From: Pedobacter sp. MC2016-15
GTDB taxonomy: Bacteria > Bacteroidota > Bacteroidia > Sphingobacteriales > Sphingobacteriaceae
NCBI RefSeq assembly: GCF_026239695.1
Contig: NZ_JAPIVS010000001.1
Span: 992,001-1,056,000 of the forward strand
Direction of reading: 5' to 3'
Length of the DNA stretch: 64,000 nucleotides
Shown: in pieces, positions 9,822-18,723 of the stretch
How positions within the stretch are numbered: the stretch's first letter is position 1
Layout: each line of letters begins with the position of its first letter
Translations under genes and position numbers: made by a program
The notes under the pieces: model-generated
Seen by the model: only the letters and a program-made list of their open reading frames with translations
What the model was told of the DNA's origin: nothing
Database searches by the model: none

Positions 9822-10529
9822 TCAAGGTTCGTAGCTAAAATATTCTATCCAACTATAAAGATCTAAAATGAGTTTGCCCACGTAAGTCACTGGATTGCTC
9901 TCGATAGGATTTTTACCAGTATGGTGAGCAATCAGCAGTTCTGCTCTACGTAGCGCAGCTTGTTCATCACCAATTGTGGAGACTACTTTTAATACCTTAT
10001 CCTCTCCATGTACATAGACGAAATCTTCCTGCCCAATTCTTGAAGTTATCTCTGTTTGCAACATTTTATAAATTTCATGTCTACTCAACGGAAAATCAGG
10101 ATTCACATCTGCAAGGTGCAGAAGTAACCATAATTCGAATGCTTCATTACTATACGCTACTTTAAATTTCTGTTGCTCTGCAAGATCGAATGCTCCTTGA
10201 AACCTTGCTATTCTGGACGCATTTAAATCTGCATCATCCTTATCAAAAACCACCCATACAACATCAACAGATCTTCCAAGTGAATCTGCCAGTCGCTGTT
10301 TTTCTTCAATCGCACGTGTGATAATTCCCAATGGATCCAGGCCCGTACCAACTGCTTCCAAATAGATCGTTTCTTTGGGTATTCTAACTTCAAACCCCTG
10401 AAAGTAAACCTTTTCTGTCTTTTGATCTTCACAAATAATAAGATACAAATATTTATATTTCCTGATACGCAAAGGGCGAGTAAGATCACCCCTCAATTCA
10501 AATCCCTGGATCTTACCACGCTTAGCCAT
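9822..10529 (-). CDS. RloB-like (TOPRIM-type) protein, AbiLii-like, pair 2
   Basis: 235 residues. It shows the same RloB motif order as the protein at 5231: ICEDQKTEKVYF near 33-44, VFDKDD near 112, and SNEAFELWLLLH near 145-156. Its start overlaps the stop of the upstream ATPase by 8 bp (10522-10529). This member is longer than the first and only distantly similar to it, so the two pairs look like independent acquisitions rather than a recent duplication. The inferred role is the effector nuclease of an AbiL-type defence module. Confidence 0.82.
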   Translation of the reverse strand: MAKRGKIQGFELRGDLTRPLRIRKYKYLYLIICEDQKTEKVYFQGFEVRIPKETIYLEAVGTGLDPLGIITRAIEEKQRLADSLGRSVDVVWVVFDKDDADLNASRIARFQGAFDLAEQQKFKVAYSNEAFELWLLLHLADVNPDFPLSRHEIYKMLQTEITSRIGQEDFVYVHGEDKVLKVVSTIGDEQAALRRAELLIAHHTGKNPIESNPVTYVGKLILDLYSWIEYFSYEP

Positions 10530-11790
10530 TCAAAACACGTTTTAAGTTCGCCAATGGCCCCAGGACAGGCACTGCTCCATATCTACCTTCGATGTATCTC
10601 GTTTCTTTATCCGTATCTGGTCGTTCTTTAGTTTGTGACCCATCTGTTTCGTTGACGTAAACAAAGTCTGATAGCGAATATATTTCAGTGGATTCCCATT
10701 CATTTTTCTCAGCAAAGTAAATCTGATCCCTTCTCATCTTTGCGTAACTCAGCAGATTTGTATCATGTGTTGAAAAGATCAATTGAGCATTTTTAGGATT
10801 AGTCTCTTTGTTCAGGAATAGGTTGATGGTGTCTAGTGTTAAAAGGGGGTGCATTTTTGCTTCTATCTCATCAATTATCAATCTACCCCCAGAAGCTAGT
10901 ATTCCCACTATTGGAGCTCCCATTTCCAATGCCTTTACGGAGCCGCTCGACTCACGTTCAAAATAATCCCAGCTAACCAATTTATTTGTAGGCTTGCCAG
11001 CACTATCATAATACTTATGTGAGGCCAGGACCTGATATTCGTGAGATGCAGTCCCTTGTTGAGAAAGATCATTCTTCCTAGCTTCCACATCTACTAAACC
11101 TAACTTTAGTCTCTTTAAATGATCGGTAACTTCTTTTTTTACAACGTTTCCTCCCCATACACTTTCCATTTTGCCATAAGATCCAGTATTCATACCATCG
11201 ACATATAGCGTCTGCTGGAAAAATTCAAAGATTTCGTTAGCAATTTCGATATTGAGCATATCTAATGTGCCTAGAAAAAGTGCATTTTCCCGGGTGGCTT
11301 CAATAGCCGCATCGATAACCTTTTGGTTTCCTTTTAGCGCAGAGGATGGGTCAATCGTATCTTCCTCACGTCGGAAAATCTTCACCTCTCTGCCAGCACC
11401 TTTCCGAAGGAGCCATTCAGTGAGAATGTGTGTTTCATTATAGCTAAAGCCGTATCGATAACGTACTTCTTTTATACTGAATACCGCTTCAAATTCTGTC
11501 GCCATTTTCTCCCATCCATCCCTCAATAAAAATGGATCATATTTAAGTTTATCGGTCGAAGCGCGACTTGAAGAGCGCACAAGTAAAAATATAAATATAC
11601 CCATCGCCTGCAGAAGATTGCTCTTACCACTGCCATTAGCCCCATAAATCGATATTAGGTTTAAGGCCTTATGACCATCAACATCAAGAATATTTTCCTG
11701 AAAGTCCTTCTGATTGTTTGCCGGTACAAGGCTCAGCACCTGTCTTTCTCCTACTGATCTATAATTCGAGACACTAAATTCTATCAACAT
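10522..11790 (-). CDS. AAA-family ATPase (AbiLi/OLD-like), pair 2
   Basis: 422 residues. It begins IEFSVSNYRSVGERQVLSL, has Walker A GANGSGKS at about 50-57 and Walker B GRLIIDEIEAKMHP near 310, followed by QLIFSTHDTNLL. These are the marks of the AAA_15 ATPases partnered with RloB. It heads a two-gene operon with the RloB-like gene. About 190 bp of noncoding DNA separate it from the divergent DUF3667 gene. Confidence 0.85.
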   Translation of the reverse strand: MLIEFSVSNYRSVGERQVLSLVPANNQKDFQENILDVDGHKALNLISIYGANGSGKSNLLQAMGIFIFLLVRSSSRASTDKLKYDPFLLRDGWEKMATEFEAVFSIKEVRYRYGFSYNETHILTEWLLRKGAGREVKIFRREEDTIDPSSALKGNQKVIDAAIEATRENALFLGTLDMLNIEIANEIFEFFQQTLYVDGMNTGSYGKMESVWGGNVVKKEVTDHLKRLKLGLVDVEARKNDLSQQGTASHEYQVLASHKYYDSAGKPTNKLVSWDYFERESSGSVKALEMGAPIVGILASGGRLIIDEIEAKMHPLLTLDTINLFLNKETNPKNAQLIFSTHDTNLLSYAKMRRDQIYFAEKNEWESTEIYSLSDFVYVNETDGSQTKERPDTDKETRYIEGRYGAVPVLGPLANLKRVLNG

Positions 11791-11986
11791 GGCTTTTTTC
11801 GAGATTATTTCTCAAAAATACACAACTTCATATCAAATATCAAGAGTCAGAAAATAAATCTTCCTCTACCATACCACAACCAAATTATTATATTTGAAAC
11901 ATAGATTCCGATACAAAAATTTTGCGGCCATATGATCGCAGACGCAATAGAAAAGAAAGCAGCAACCTAAATTGACAACCTCAACA

Positions 11987-12727
11987 ATGACTAATAACTG
12001 TTTAAACTGCAACACTGAAATCGCAGGGAAATTTTGCAGTAATTGCAGCCAATCAACATCTACTCACAGGCTATCGATAGCACACGTTTTTGAACACGAT
12101 TTTATCCACGGGATATTTCATTTTGACAAAGGCTTCTTTTACACGCTGAAAGAGCTGTTTACAAGGCCTGGACACAGTATCAGGGAGTATGTACTTGGAA
12201 AGAGAACAAAACACTTCAATTATTTCGCAACGATCATCCTGCTGCTCACCATCACTTATTTCCTTAAAAAATGGGCAAAAACTGATGCGTCGATTTTCTA
12301 CGATGATAAATCAAGTGTGAAAGGATTGTTCAAGGTGCTCAAAGACTACTCAAAAATCACAGTCTTCCTGCATATTCCGATTATTGCTTTCGCCAGTTAT
12401 CTGCTCTTCAAAAAAAGCAGGCAAAATTATACGGAGCATCTGGTGCTCAACTTGTATCTGTTATGCGGACTCCTGGCCATCAGCCTGATCTTCCCCATCT
12501 GCATGATATTTACGGATAATACAGATTTTGCTGTTGCAGTTAACTACTTCCTGACCTTCCTCACATTTGTGTATTTCATCATTTTCTATTACCAGTATTT
12601 TTCGGTCTTCGACTTTAAGAAATCCGGATTAATCATTCGGGTGATAGTAATTTCAATCTTGTATATCATATTGAAACTAGTGATGAACAATGTGATCAAT
12701 ATGGTTGGTAATCATTTTTATCATTAA
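11987..12727 (+). CDS. DUF3667 membrane protein
   Basis: 246 residues from the ATG at 11987; a TTG 15 bp upstream is also in frame. It has an N-terminal zinc-ribbon-like pattern CLNCNTEIAGKFCSNCSQ, then the DUF3667 signature LKELFTRPGHSIREYVLGKR and FNYFATIILLLTITYFL. Four to five membrane helices follow. The family is widespread in Bacteroidota and its function is unknown. The gene converges on the oxidoreductase at 12806. Confidence 0.85.
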   Translation: MTNNCLNCNTEIAGKFCSNCSQSTSTHRLSIAHVFEHDFIHGIFHFDKGFFYTLKELFTRPGHSIREYVLGKRTKHFNYFATIILLLTITYFLKKWAKTDASIFYDDKSSVKGLFKVLKDYSKITVFLHIPIIAFASYLLFKKSRQNYTEHLVLNLYLLCGLLAISLIFPICMIFTDNTDFAVAVNYFLTFLTFVYFIIFYYQYFSVFDFKKSGLIIRVIVISILYIILKLVMNNVINMVGNHFYH

Positions 12728-12734
12728 TCACCAG

Positions 12735-12779
12735 GAATTTATAGCATCAAACAAAGTTTGTCCAGTATGCTATAAATTC
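12735..12779. terminator. inverted repeat between convergent genes
   Basis: Arms GAATTTATAGCA (12735-12746) and TGCTATAAATTC (12768-12779) are perfectly complementary over 12 bp. A smaller hairpin (CAAAC/GTTTG) sits inside the loop. The position between two convergent stop codons suggests a bidirectional terminator, although the stem is A+T-rich and lacks a long T-run. Confidence 0.55.
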
Positions 12780-12805
12780 GCTGATATTATGATAACAATT
12801 TACAT

Positions 12806-13744
12806 TTATAGGGAAACAATAATTTTACCTACAGTTCGGCCACTGTCAATAGCCTGATGTGCTTCAGCCATTTGTTCAAATGGAAGTACTTTAGAAACAT
12901 GAGCTTTTACGATGCCTTGCGACAATAATTCCGCTATCTCTTTCATGTCTTCACCACTGGACTCTACCAAATAAAAGTATGCATCAACACCCAATTCCGT
13001 GGCCTTTTGTTTTTGCTCGTCATTGAGACCAGTGGGGATACTGATTAAAGTGCCTCCTCTTTTTACCAGCGGCAGCGAGCGTATGATATTTTCAGCACCA
13101 ATAGTATCAAAGGCGAAATCCACATGGCCAACGATGGTATCCAACTGATCTCCATGATAGTCTATGAACTCGTCTACTCCAAGACCTACGATGAAGTCGT
13201 GGTTTTTCTCAGAGCCGGTACCGATCACATAGGTTCCCCAGTGTTTTGCCAGTTGCACTGCAAAGTGTCCAACACCGCCTGCAGCCGCATGCACCAGAAC
13301 CTTCTGAGAACTCTGAACTTTGGCTTTTTTCAGCACCTGATACGCTGTTAGTAGCGCCAGAGTTGCAGCTGCTGCTTCTTCGAAGCTGATATTTTGTGGT
13401 TTTAATGCTAAGTGTGAAGCAGGTGCCACCACATATTCGGCATAGGCTTTACCGTGTCCCGGAAAGTTAACCATTCCAAAAACTTCGTCGCCCTCTTTAA
13501 AATCTTTGACCTCAGCTCCTGCTTTTTCGACTATACCTGCGACATCCCAACCCAAAATCAGCGGACTCTCTTCCTTCAGCCTGCCATAAATACCTTTTCC
13601 CTGTCTTGTTTTAGAATCCACCGGATTAATACTTATAGCTTTCACCCTGATCAGTACTTCATCACCTGCTATCTCCGGGATAGCTATTTCCTTGATTTGT
13701 AATTGAGTCGTGTCTCCAGGCTCATTTAAGATATATGCTTTCAT
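12806..13744 (-). CDS. NADP-dependent quinone-oxidoreductase-like (zinc-free MDR) protein
   Basis: 312 residues from the ATG at 13744 (MKAYILNEPG). This is a medium-chain dehydrogenase/reductase. The GroES-like N-terminal domain contains SINPVDSKTRQGKGIYG and GWDVAGIVE, and the Rossmann motif is AAAGGVGHFAVQLAKHWG near 155-172. The catalytic and structural zinc cysteines of alcohol dehydrogenases are absent, as in quinone reductases. The upstream region holds a palindrome typical of small-ligand-responsive repressors. Confidence 0.87.
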   Translation of the reverse strand: MKAYILNEPGDTTQLQIKEIAIPEIAGDEVLIRVKAISINPVDSKTRQGKGIYGRLKEESPLILGWDVAGIVEKAGAEVKDFKEGDEVFGMVNFPGHGKAYAEYVVAPASHLALKPQNISFEEAAAATLALLTAYQVLKKAKVQSSQKVLVHAAAGGVGHFAVQLAKHWGTYVIGTGSEKNHDFIVGLGVDEFIDYHGDQLDTIVGHVDFAFDTIGAENIIRSLPLVKRGGTLISIPTGLNDEQKQKATELGVDAYFYLVESSGEDMKEIAELLSQGIVKAHVSKVLPFEQMAEAHQAIDSGRTVGKIIVSL

Positions 13745-13783
13745 ATTCAATTTCTTTTAAGCAAAGTTATACTGATACGAGGC

Positions 13784-13799
13784 ATGTACTGTTGTACAT
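13784..13799. promoter_or_regulatory. candidate operator upstream of the quinone-reductase-like gene
   Basis: ATGTAC-TGTT-GTACAT is a perfect 6-bp-arm palindrome 40 bp upstream of the ATG at 13744. Looser variants (GGTACAATTATGC, AGTACGGTTGTGCTAC) follow within 60 bp. HxlR/QorR-type regulators bind GTAC-rich palindromes ahead of quinone reductase genes, so that is the likeliest binder, though no such gene is adjacent. Confidence 0.4.
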
Positions 13800-14077
13800 A
13801 ATAGCTTTAAATTGGTACAATTATGCTATGATACTAATTGAATAGTACGGTTGTGCTACAAAATGCAAATATCTATAAAAGCTACGTTCCCGGAATTTTA
13901 AATAGATGGATGATTATGATATGCGGGATCCATCCGCAAGTCCTCTCAGCATTTCAGCCAGGGCTCTGATCGACTTCGTGTTAATCTTAATGCCGTCGAT
14001 GTTGATTTCTAAGATTCCAGAAACATGTCATGGACACCACAAAAATCAGGCTTCTTTCCAGATATTAAGTGCCTCCA
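13800..14077. other. noncoding stretch with no convincing gene
   Basis: Neither strand carries a gene I trust. On the minus strand a 37-codon open frame at 13914-14027 reads partly like a protein tail (INIDGIKINTKSIRALAEML) but lacks a start codon, so it could be a gene remnant. A plus-strand frame of 73 codons here has unnatural composition and runs into the palindrome. Confidence 0.4.
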
Positions 14078-14136
14078 TTTTGTTTACTATATTTGAGTGT
14101 TTACTATTAGTAAACACTCAAATATAGTAAACAAAA
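14078..14136. repeat. large perfect inverted repeat with four GTTTACTA half-sites
   Basis: Arms 14078-14105 and 14109-14136 are perfect reverse complements (28 bp) around the 3-nt centre ATT. The half-site GTTTACTA occurs forward at 14082 and 14099 and inverted at 14108 and 14125, so spacing is exactly 17 bp on each arm. That reads as two nested operators for a dimeric, TetR-like repressor rather than a terminator. It lies 120 bp beyond the 3' end of the monooxygenase at 14258. Confidence 0.75.
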
Positions 14137-14257
14137 CTGATATCACAAAAGACAGAAAACACTACACATTGCTCATTATCAATCAATAAGTAGACATATA
14201 TTTTATTGAAACACAATTCATACAGAGCAAAATAAAGAAGTTAAATTAAGTATAAAC

Positions 14258-15724
14258 CTAATTATGAAACACCAGATACTCCCCTTTTCTAAACCTCTTC
14301 ACTAATTTTTTAAACTGCCGGAAATACCCCGGAAACACATATACGTTTTTCCCATTGCTGTTCTGATGATAGCTCTGGCAACCGGAAAGCCATACAGTAT
14401 CCTGAAACCTTCGATGCAAATCATCCATATATGTATTCTGCACCTCCGGCCTTAAGTCCAGATAACTTCTTTTACCGGCAAGCTCAATCTGATCGATATA
14501 CTTTACGATATAGCTGGCCTGGGCTTCCATGAGTAACAGGGAAGAGTTGAATCCGGATGCCGTATTTGGTCCTGATACAAAGGCCAGGTTAGGGAAACCA
14601 CTGGTGATCATCCCTTTATAACATTGAGCATCGTTAGCCCTCCACAGATTCCTCAGGTTCTGCCCTTTCAGGCCGATGATATTAATTTTGAAATTAAAAT
14701 CTGCCACCTCGAAGCCTGTAGCCATGATCACCGCATCAAGTTTGTATTCTTTGCCGGCTATCGTTTTGATACCATCAGCAGTAAAACTATCAATCTGATC
14801 CACCTCAAGATCAACATTTGCCCGGTTAAATACCGGATAATAATCGTCAGATCTCATCACCCGTTTACATCCAACGTTGTAGTCTGGAGTGAGTTTTTTG
14901 ATCATATCGGGGTCGTAAATTGCCTTTACCATATTTTTGAGAAACACGTAACTAAACAACCTGTTTATCCATTTCGGCCCAACAAATGCCGATCCCAGGA
15001 GTTCATTTTTCCGGTAATACAAAAAGCGTTTCAGTCTGAGCAGGAAAGGATATTTTTTAAACCTGCTCTGATCTGCAGTGGTGTAATTGATATTATGCCT
15101 GAAGGTGATCCATGGAGCACTACGCTGAAAAACCGTCAGGTACTTTACCATATGAATGATGGAAGGAATAATCTGGACTGCACTGGCCCCCGTTCCTACC
15201 ACCCCCACCCTTTTATTATTCAGCTGATAAAAAGAATCCCAATTTGCAGAGTGCATAATCTTGCCTTTAAACTGATCAGCGTTCTTAAAGAAAGGAATTT
15301 TAGGCCGGATTAATTTGCCCAGGGCTACAATCAAAACTTTCACTCTGATTGTCTGATTAAACCCGTCTCTCAACAACCAATGCCCATGTTCCGGAATAAA
15401 GATCGCTTCAACAATGTCAGTGTTAAACTTTATATGTTCTCTGATAGCATTCTTATCAATTACGTTATTGATATAATCATAAATCTCAGACTGCGTAGCA
15501 TATAAGCTTTCCCAGTTTGGATTGAGTTCATCCAAGAAAGAATATACGTGTGAGACTACATCACAGCGGCATCCCGGATAAACGTTGTCTCTCCATATGC
15601 CACCTGCCTCCGCAGATTTCTCAAATATCACATATGAGTCCTTACCAGCTTTTTTTAATTGCAATGCAGCTGCTATACCTGCCAGACCGGATCCAATGAT
15701 CCCAATTTGAAAGTCTATTTCCAT
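14258..15724 (-). CDS. flavin-containing (Baeyer-Villiger-type) monooxygenase
   Basis: 488 residues. The FAD motif GSGLAGIAAALQLKKAG lies at 11-27. The type I Baeyer-Villiger fingerprint FKGKIMHSANWD is followed directly by the NADPH motif GVVGTGASAVQIIPSI. A third conserved block, DAVIMATGFEVADF, lies near 330. It should oxidise ketones or other lipophilic substrates with NADPH and O2; the substrate is unknown. It is transcribed away from the small genes at 15874 onward. Confidence 0.88.
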   Translation of the reverse strand: MEIDFQIGIIGSGLAGIAAALQLKKAGKDSYVIFEKSAEAGGIWRDNVYPGCRCDVVSHVYSFLDELNPNWESLYATQSEIYDYINNVIDKNAIREHIKFNTDIVEAIFIPEHGHWLLRDGFNQTIRVKVLIVALGKLIRPKIPFFKNADQFKGKIMHSANWDSFYQLNNKRVGVVGTGASAVQIIPSIIHMVKYLTVFQRSAPWITFRHNINYTTADQSRFKKYPFLLRLKRFLYYRKNELLGSAFVGPKWINRLFSYVFLKNMVKAIYDPDMIKKLTPDYNVGCKRVMRSDDYYPVFNRANVDLEVDQIDSFTADGIKTIAGKEYKLDAVIMATGFEVADFNFKINIIGLKGQNLRNLWRANDAQCYKGMITSGFPNLAFVSGPNTASGFNSSLLLMEAQASYIVKYIDQIELAGKRSYLDLRPEVQNTYMDDLHRRFQDTVWLSGCQSYHQNSNGKNVYVFPGYFRQFKKLVKRFRKGEYLVFHN

Positions 15725-15832
15725 GATTCGAAAGTAGGACTCTGCTCAAGCCACTACAATCACCAAAATCGGGGAATACCCAAAAACAGAATCTCAAGAT
15801 TGTGGAAAAAACGTCAAAAAATAATAACAAAT

Positions 15833-15847
15833 ACTAATATTTTTAGT
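15833..15847. promoter_or_regulatory. ACTAA-N5-TTAGT palindrome, copy 1
   Basis: ACTAATATTTTTAGT, an ACTAA/TTAGT palindrome with a 5-nt centre, ends 26 bp before the start codon at 15874. The same palindrome recurs before the next gene at 16299-16313, which suggests a shared regulator. Confidence 0.4.
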
Positions 15848-15873
15848 TTCATATTTGCATACAAACTTATTAT

Positions 15874-16254
15874 ATGGATTTAGCACTTTCAGATAGAAGA
15901 AAATTACCACCCATGTTAATGGAATGGGTAAACAAGAGCAGGATTAAGGAACACCTTCCTGATAACTGTTATTTCATCATGTTGCTTGGTAATACCTTAG
16001 AGTTTCACCTGTCGCATTTAAGTGAGGGATATCAGAATAAACATATCATACCTGATATACAGTCATATTCATTAACTCTATACAATCATCTTTTACCAAT
16101 TATCAAACAATGGTGTATGATATGTAATCTCAATAATATTGAATTGCAGCTGAGATTCAGGTGCGGGCAGCACCGATATTCTACCTCCAGAACATTGTTT
16201 ATCAAAAAAGACGACAAAGAGTACAGAGAATATCTGGCAAATAAATCAACTTAA
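15874..16254 (+). CDS. hypothetical protein
   Basis: 126 residues, soluble, with three cysteines (WCMIC, RCG). I recognise no family. A palindromic site sits just upstream, and the same site precedes the next gene, so the two may respond to one regulator. The natural amino-acid composition and the clear ATG support it being real. Confidence 0.6.
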   Translation: MDLALSDRRKLPPMLMEWVNKSRIKEHLPDNCYFIMLLGNTLEFHLSHLSEGYQNKHIIPDIQSYSLTLYNHLLPIIKQWCMICNLNNIELQLRFRCGQHRYSTSRTLFIKKDDKEYREYLANKST

Positions 16255-16298
16255 AAAAACATTTGTAAAAAAGTATTTTGAGACAATTCTATTGAAAT

Positions 16299-16313
16299 AC
16301 TAATAATATTAGT
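16299..16313. promoter_or_regulatory. ACTAA-N5-TTAGT palindrome, copy 2
   Basis: ACTAATAATATTAGT lies 13 bp before the ATG at 16327. It shares both 5-bp arms and the 5-bp spacing with the site at 15833. The flanking TA pairs extend the arms to 7 bp here. Confidence 0.42.
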
Positions 16314-16326
16314 ATAATTTTATCTT

Positions 16327-16626
16327 ATGGGCTATCAGGAAGATCAAAAAGCAGTACACTTCACTAATATCAATATTTTGGTAAAGGAAGCATTGCGTCA
16401 CAAATGCTGGATCTATAACACAGCTACCAAAAGCTGGTATTCGCCAGAAGAGTTTATGATTAAATATGAGCACTCCACTTACGGTCAACAATGGTTTGCG
16501 GATTTCAAAATCATGAACCCTATGGCGGGACTCAAAGCTGCAGAAATACAGGCGCAGAAACTCAATGAGAAAAAGCTCGCTTTTCAGCAGCGTGTATTTG
16601 AGTACTATCAAAACAAACTTAAATAG
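16327..16626 (+). CDS. small conserved hypothetical protein
   Basis: 99 residues, hydrophilic. The sequence CWIYNTATKSWYSPEEF and the lysine-rich C-terminal helix look like a small Bacteroidota protein family without a known role. It is 20 bp upstream of the next small gene, so the two are probably one transcript. Confidence 0.6.
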   Translation: MGYQEDQKAVHFTNINILVKEALRHKCWIYNTATKSWYSPEEFMIKYEHSTYGQQWFADFKIMNPMAGLKAAEIQAQKLNEKKLAFQQRVFEYYQNKLK

Positions 16627-16646
16627 ATATTCCCTGTTTCTAATTT

Positions 16647-16883
16647 ATGGAACAGTATCACTATAAAATCGACAATAAAGGCAAGATTGAAGATCTCATC
16701 ATTTACAGTCCGCATGACGAAGATGAACGGTACCGCGTGGAACTTGAAGGCGCAACGATAGGGTATCTGTACTATTCTCAGATGGATAATGATCTGGCAC
16801 GCCCTACCTGGGAAGGGAGCACACCTTCACTGAGTTTAATTGCCGCAGAACTGGGAAGGTTTATTGAAAGTTCGGATATGTAA
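16647..16883 (+). CDS. small conserved hypothetical protein
   Basis: 78 acidic residues. The sequence has alternating charged beta-strands (RYRVELEGATIGYLYYSQ) and a C-terminal helix (LIAAELGRFIESSD). No family is recognised. It follows the 99-residue gene closely and precedes an AraC regulator by about 90 bp. Confidence 0.6.
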   Translation: MEQYHYKIDNKGKIEDLIIYSPHDEDERYRVELEGATIGYLYYSQMDNDLARPTWEGSTPSLSLIAAELGRFIESSDM

Positions 16884-16971
16884 TTCATCTTGTTTCCCAA
16901 ATCCCCCAATGATTTCAAGCCAAATTCTTTTGTGGATGTTGTAAAGGAAGCTACATTTGAAGCCATATATA

Positions 16972-17805
16972 ATGATCATGGTTTTCAAAAATGATTCCAA
17001 CGAGTTTATCAGCCTCAGCGAGCTGAATGAAACCAATAAAAATATTGTTCTTGATTCAGGTGCAACCGATAAAACTTTCATCTGGAATACCAGTGACATT
17101 TTAAAAATCGTTATTGATAAGATACCCTATGAGCTCTCAAAGGGCGGGATTATCTTTCTAACAGAGTTTCATCATATTGACCATATCGAACTTGAAAGTG
17201 CCAGAATGGTTCGGTTTAACAAGTCATTTTTCTGCATGATCGACCAGGATAAACAGGTAGGCAGTAAAGGGCTGTTGTTTTACGGGGCAACACATGTACC
17301 CATAGTGATACTTGATCCTTTGTCCACTGAAGATTTTGAAGTGACATGGACTATTTTTAAACATGAAATGCAGCGTACTGACATCCTGCAGAAAGAAATG
17401 CTGGAAACCTTGCTGAAGAGAATGCTCATTCTTTCTGTGAGAATATTACGAAATTCCACCTACTTACATCAGCTTGAAAAGCGTCAGATAGAATTGATCA
17501 GGGAGTTTAATTATTTGGTAGAAAATCATTTCTGTGAACATCACGACGTCGCATTTTATGCCTCCGCATTAAACAAATCGCCCAAAACACTATCAAATAC
17601 CTTTCTTAATTATAACCGGTCTCCACTGCATATCATTCACGACAGGATTCTTATCCACGCAAAAAGACAGATCAGCTATACCAGTCTGTCCGTCAAAGAA
17701 ATTGCATACCAGCTGGGCTATAATGATATACAAACCTTCAGCAGATTTTTTAAAAAATGCGAAGGTATATCCCCTTCGCAATACCGCGACAAGCACGCTA
17801 TCTGA
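16972..17805 (+). CDS. AraC-family transcriptional regulator
   Basis: About 277 residues from the ATG at 16972 (a second ATG follows at 16978, and a TTG at 16957 is in frame). The C-terminal AraC domain is clear: ALNKSPKTLSNTFLNYNRSP, then SVKEIAYQLGYNDIQTFSRF and GISPSQYRDKH. The N-terminal part resembles a cupin-like sensing domain. Its target is probably the adjacent metallo-hydrolase gene or neighbouring small genes, but no operator is obvious. Confidence 0.85.
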   Translation: MIMVFKNDSNEFISLSELNETNKNIVLDSGATDKTFIWNTSDILKIVIDKIPYELSKGGIIFLTEFHHIDHIELESARMVRFNKSFFCMIDQDKQVGSKGLLFYGATHVPIVILDPLSTEDFEVTWTIFKHEMQRTDILQKEMLETLLKRMLILSVRILRNSTYLHQLEKRQIELIREFNYLVENHFCEHHDVAFYASALNKSPKTLSNTFLNYNRSPLHIIHDRILIHAKRQISYTSLSVKEIAYQLGYNDIQTFSRFFKKCEGISPSQYRDKHAI

Positions 17806-17918
17806 AGTCCTGGATCCTCCGGTAAATAGGGAAGAATAGCTAATACTCCGGGAAAATTTGTCTAACATCCCTATAGCCTATTGCGCCACTTTTGCTGCAT
17901 CAATTTAAAAGCAACATC

Positions 17919-18722
17919 ATGAAGAGCACAAAAGTCAGATTACAAAGGTTAGGCTGGTCTGGAGTAGAAATTGAATATAAAGGTGAAACCCTCCTGATCG
18001 ATTATATTCAAAACACCACACAACTGGCAATTTTACGCAGTCCCGATGAACCCTTCCCACTGTCATCAAAACCTGGCAGCGCATCAGCGGCATTGGTAAC
18101 CCATCTCCATTCGGATCATGCTGATCCCTCTGCGCTATTTTTAGCACTCCGCACCGGAGCACCCGTTCTACGCCCTGCAGCTGCATCGGGCACAATGGCA
18201 GACCTTGCGTTAACAGCACATGCTGAATCAGAATTTCAGAAGCATCCCCTGGTAACTGCAGTTGTAGGAGAATGGGAAGAGCAGAACATTGGTCCCTTTA
18301 AAATATCTTCAGCTCCGGCAGTTGATGGATTTGGCGACCCGCAGCTAAGCTGGATCGTTGAATGCGGAGGGCATAGAATTATCCATGCCGGTGATACTTT
18401 ATTCCATGGTTTCTGGTGGCGTATTGCCAACAAGTTCGGTCCTTTCGACATTGCTTTTCTGCCTATCAATGCTCCCGTAGTCGATTTTCCGGCTCTACGT
18501 CCAATGAGTCCGCTCGAGGCCGTAATGAGCCCTGAGCAGGCAGCGGTTGCAGCACATCTCATCGGTGCCAGGTCGGTAGTACCAATCCACTATCATTCTA
18601 TGAATAAACCTCCAATATATATTGAAACCCCTGATCCGGCCGAGCGCCTGCAAAAGCAACTGGAAAATTTTAGCATTGACCTCCAACTTCATCAGCCAGG
18701 CACCTGGTTTGAGCCCTCTTAA
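17919..18722 (+). CDS. metallo-beta-lactamase-fold hydrolase (UlaG-like)
   Basis: 267 residues from the ATG at 17919. The zinc-binding motif THLHSDHADP is followed by further ligands in HAGDTLFHGFWW and VPIHYHSMNKPP, the pattern of UlaG-like metal-dependent hydrolases. The protein is cytoplasmic and its substrate is unknown. It follows an AraC gene, which is the probable regulator, and ends one base from the stop of the convergent CheB gene. Confidence 0.85.
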   Translation: MKSTKVRLQRLGWSGVEIEYKGETLLIDYIQNTTQLAILRSPDEPFPLSSKPGSASAALVTHLHSDHADPSALFLALRTGAPVLRPAAASGTMADLALTAHAESEFQKHPLVTAVVGEWEEQNIGPFKISSAPAVDGFGDPQLSWIVECGGHRIIHAGDTLFHGFWWRIANKFGPFDIAFLPINAPVVDFPALRPMSPLEAVMSPEQAAVAAHLIGARSVVPIHYHSMNKPPIYIETPDPAERLQKQLENFSIDLQLHQPGTWFEPS

Positions 18723-18723
18723 C

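Noticed and set aside
13906..14127. 73-codon plus-strand open frame in the gap before the flavin monooxygenase
   Set aside because: Its composition is not protein-like and it runs into one arm of the palindrome; no start signal or homology is apparent.
14624..15313. 229-codon open frame antisense to the Baeyer-Villiger-type monooxygenase
   Set aside because: It lies wholly inside a gene with clear FAD and NADPH motifs on the other strand; it is a shadow frame rich in His, Phe and Ile.
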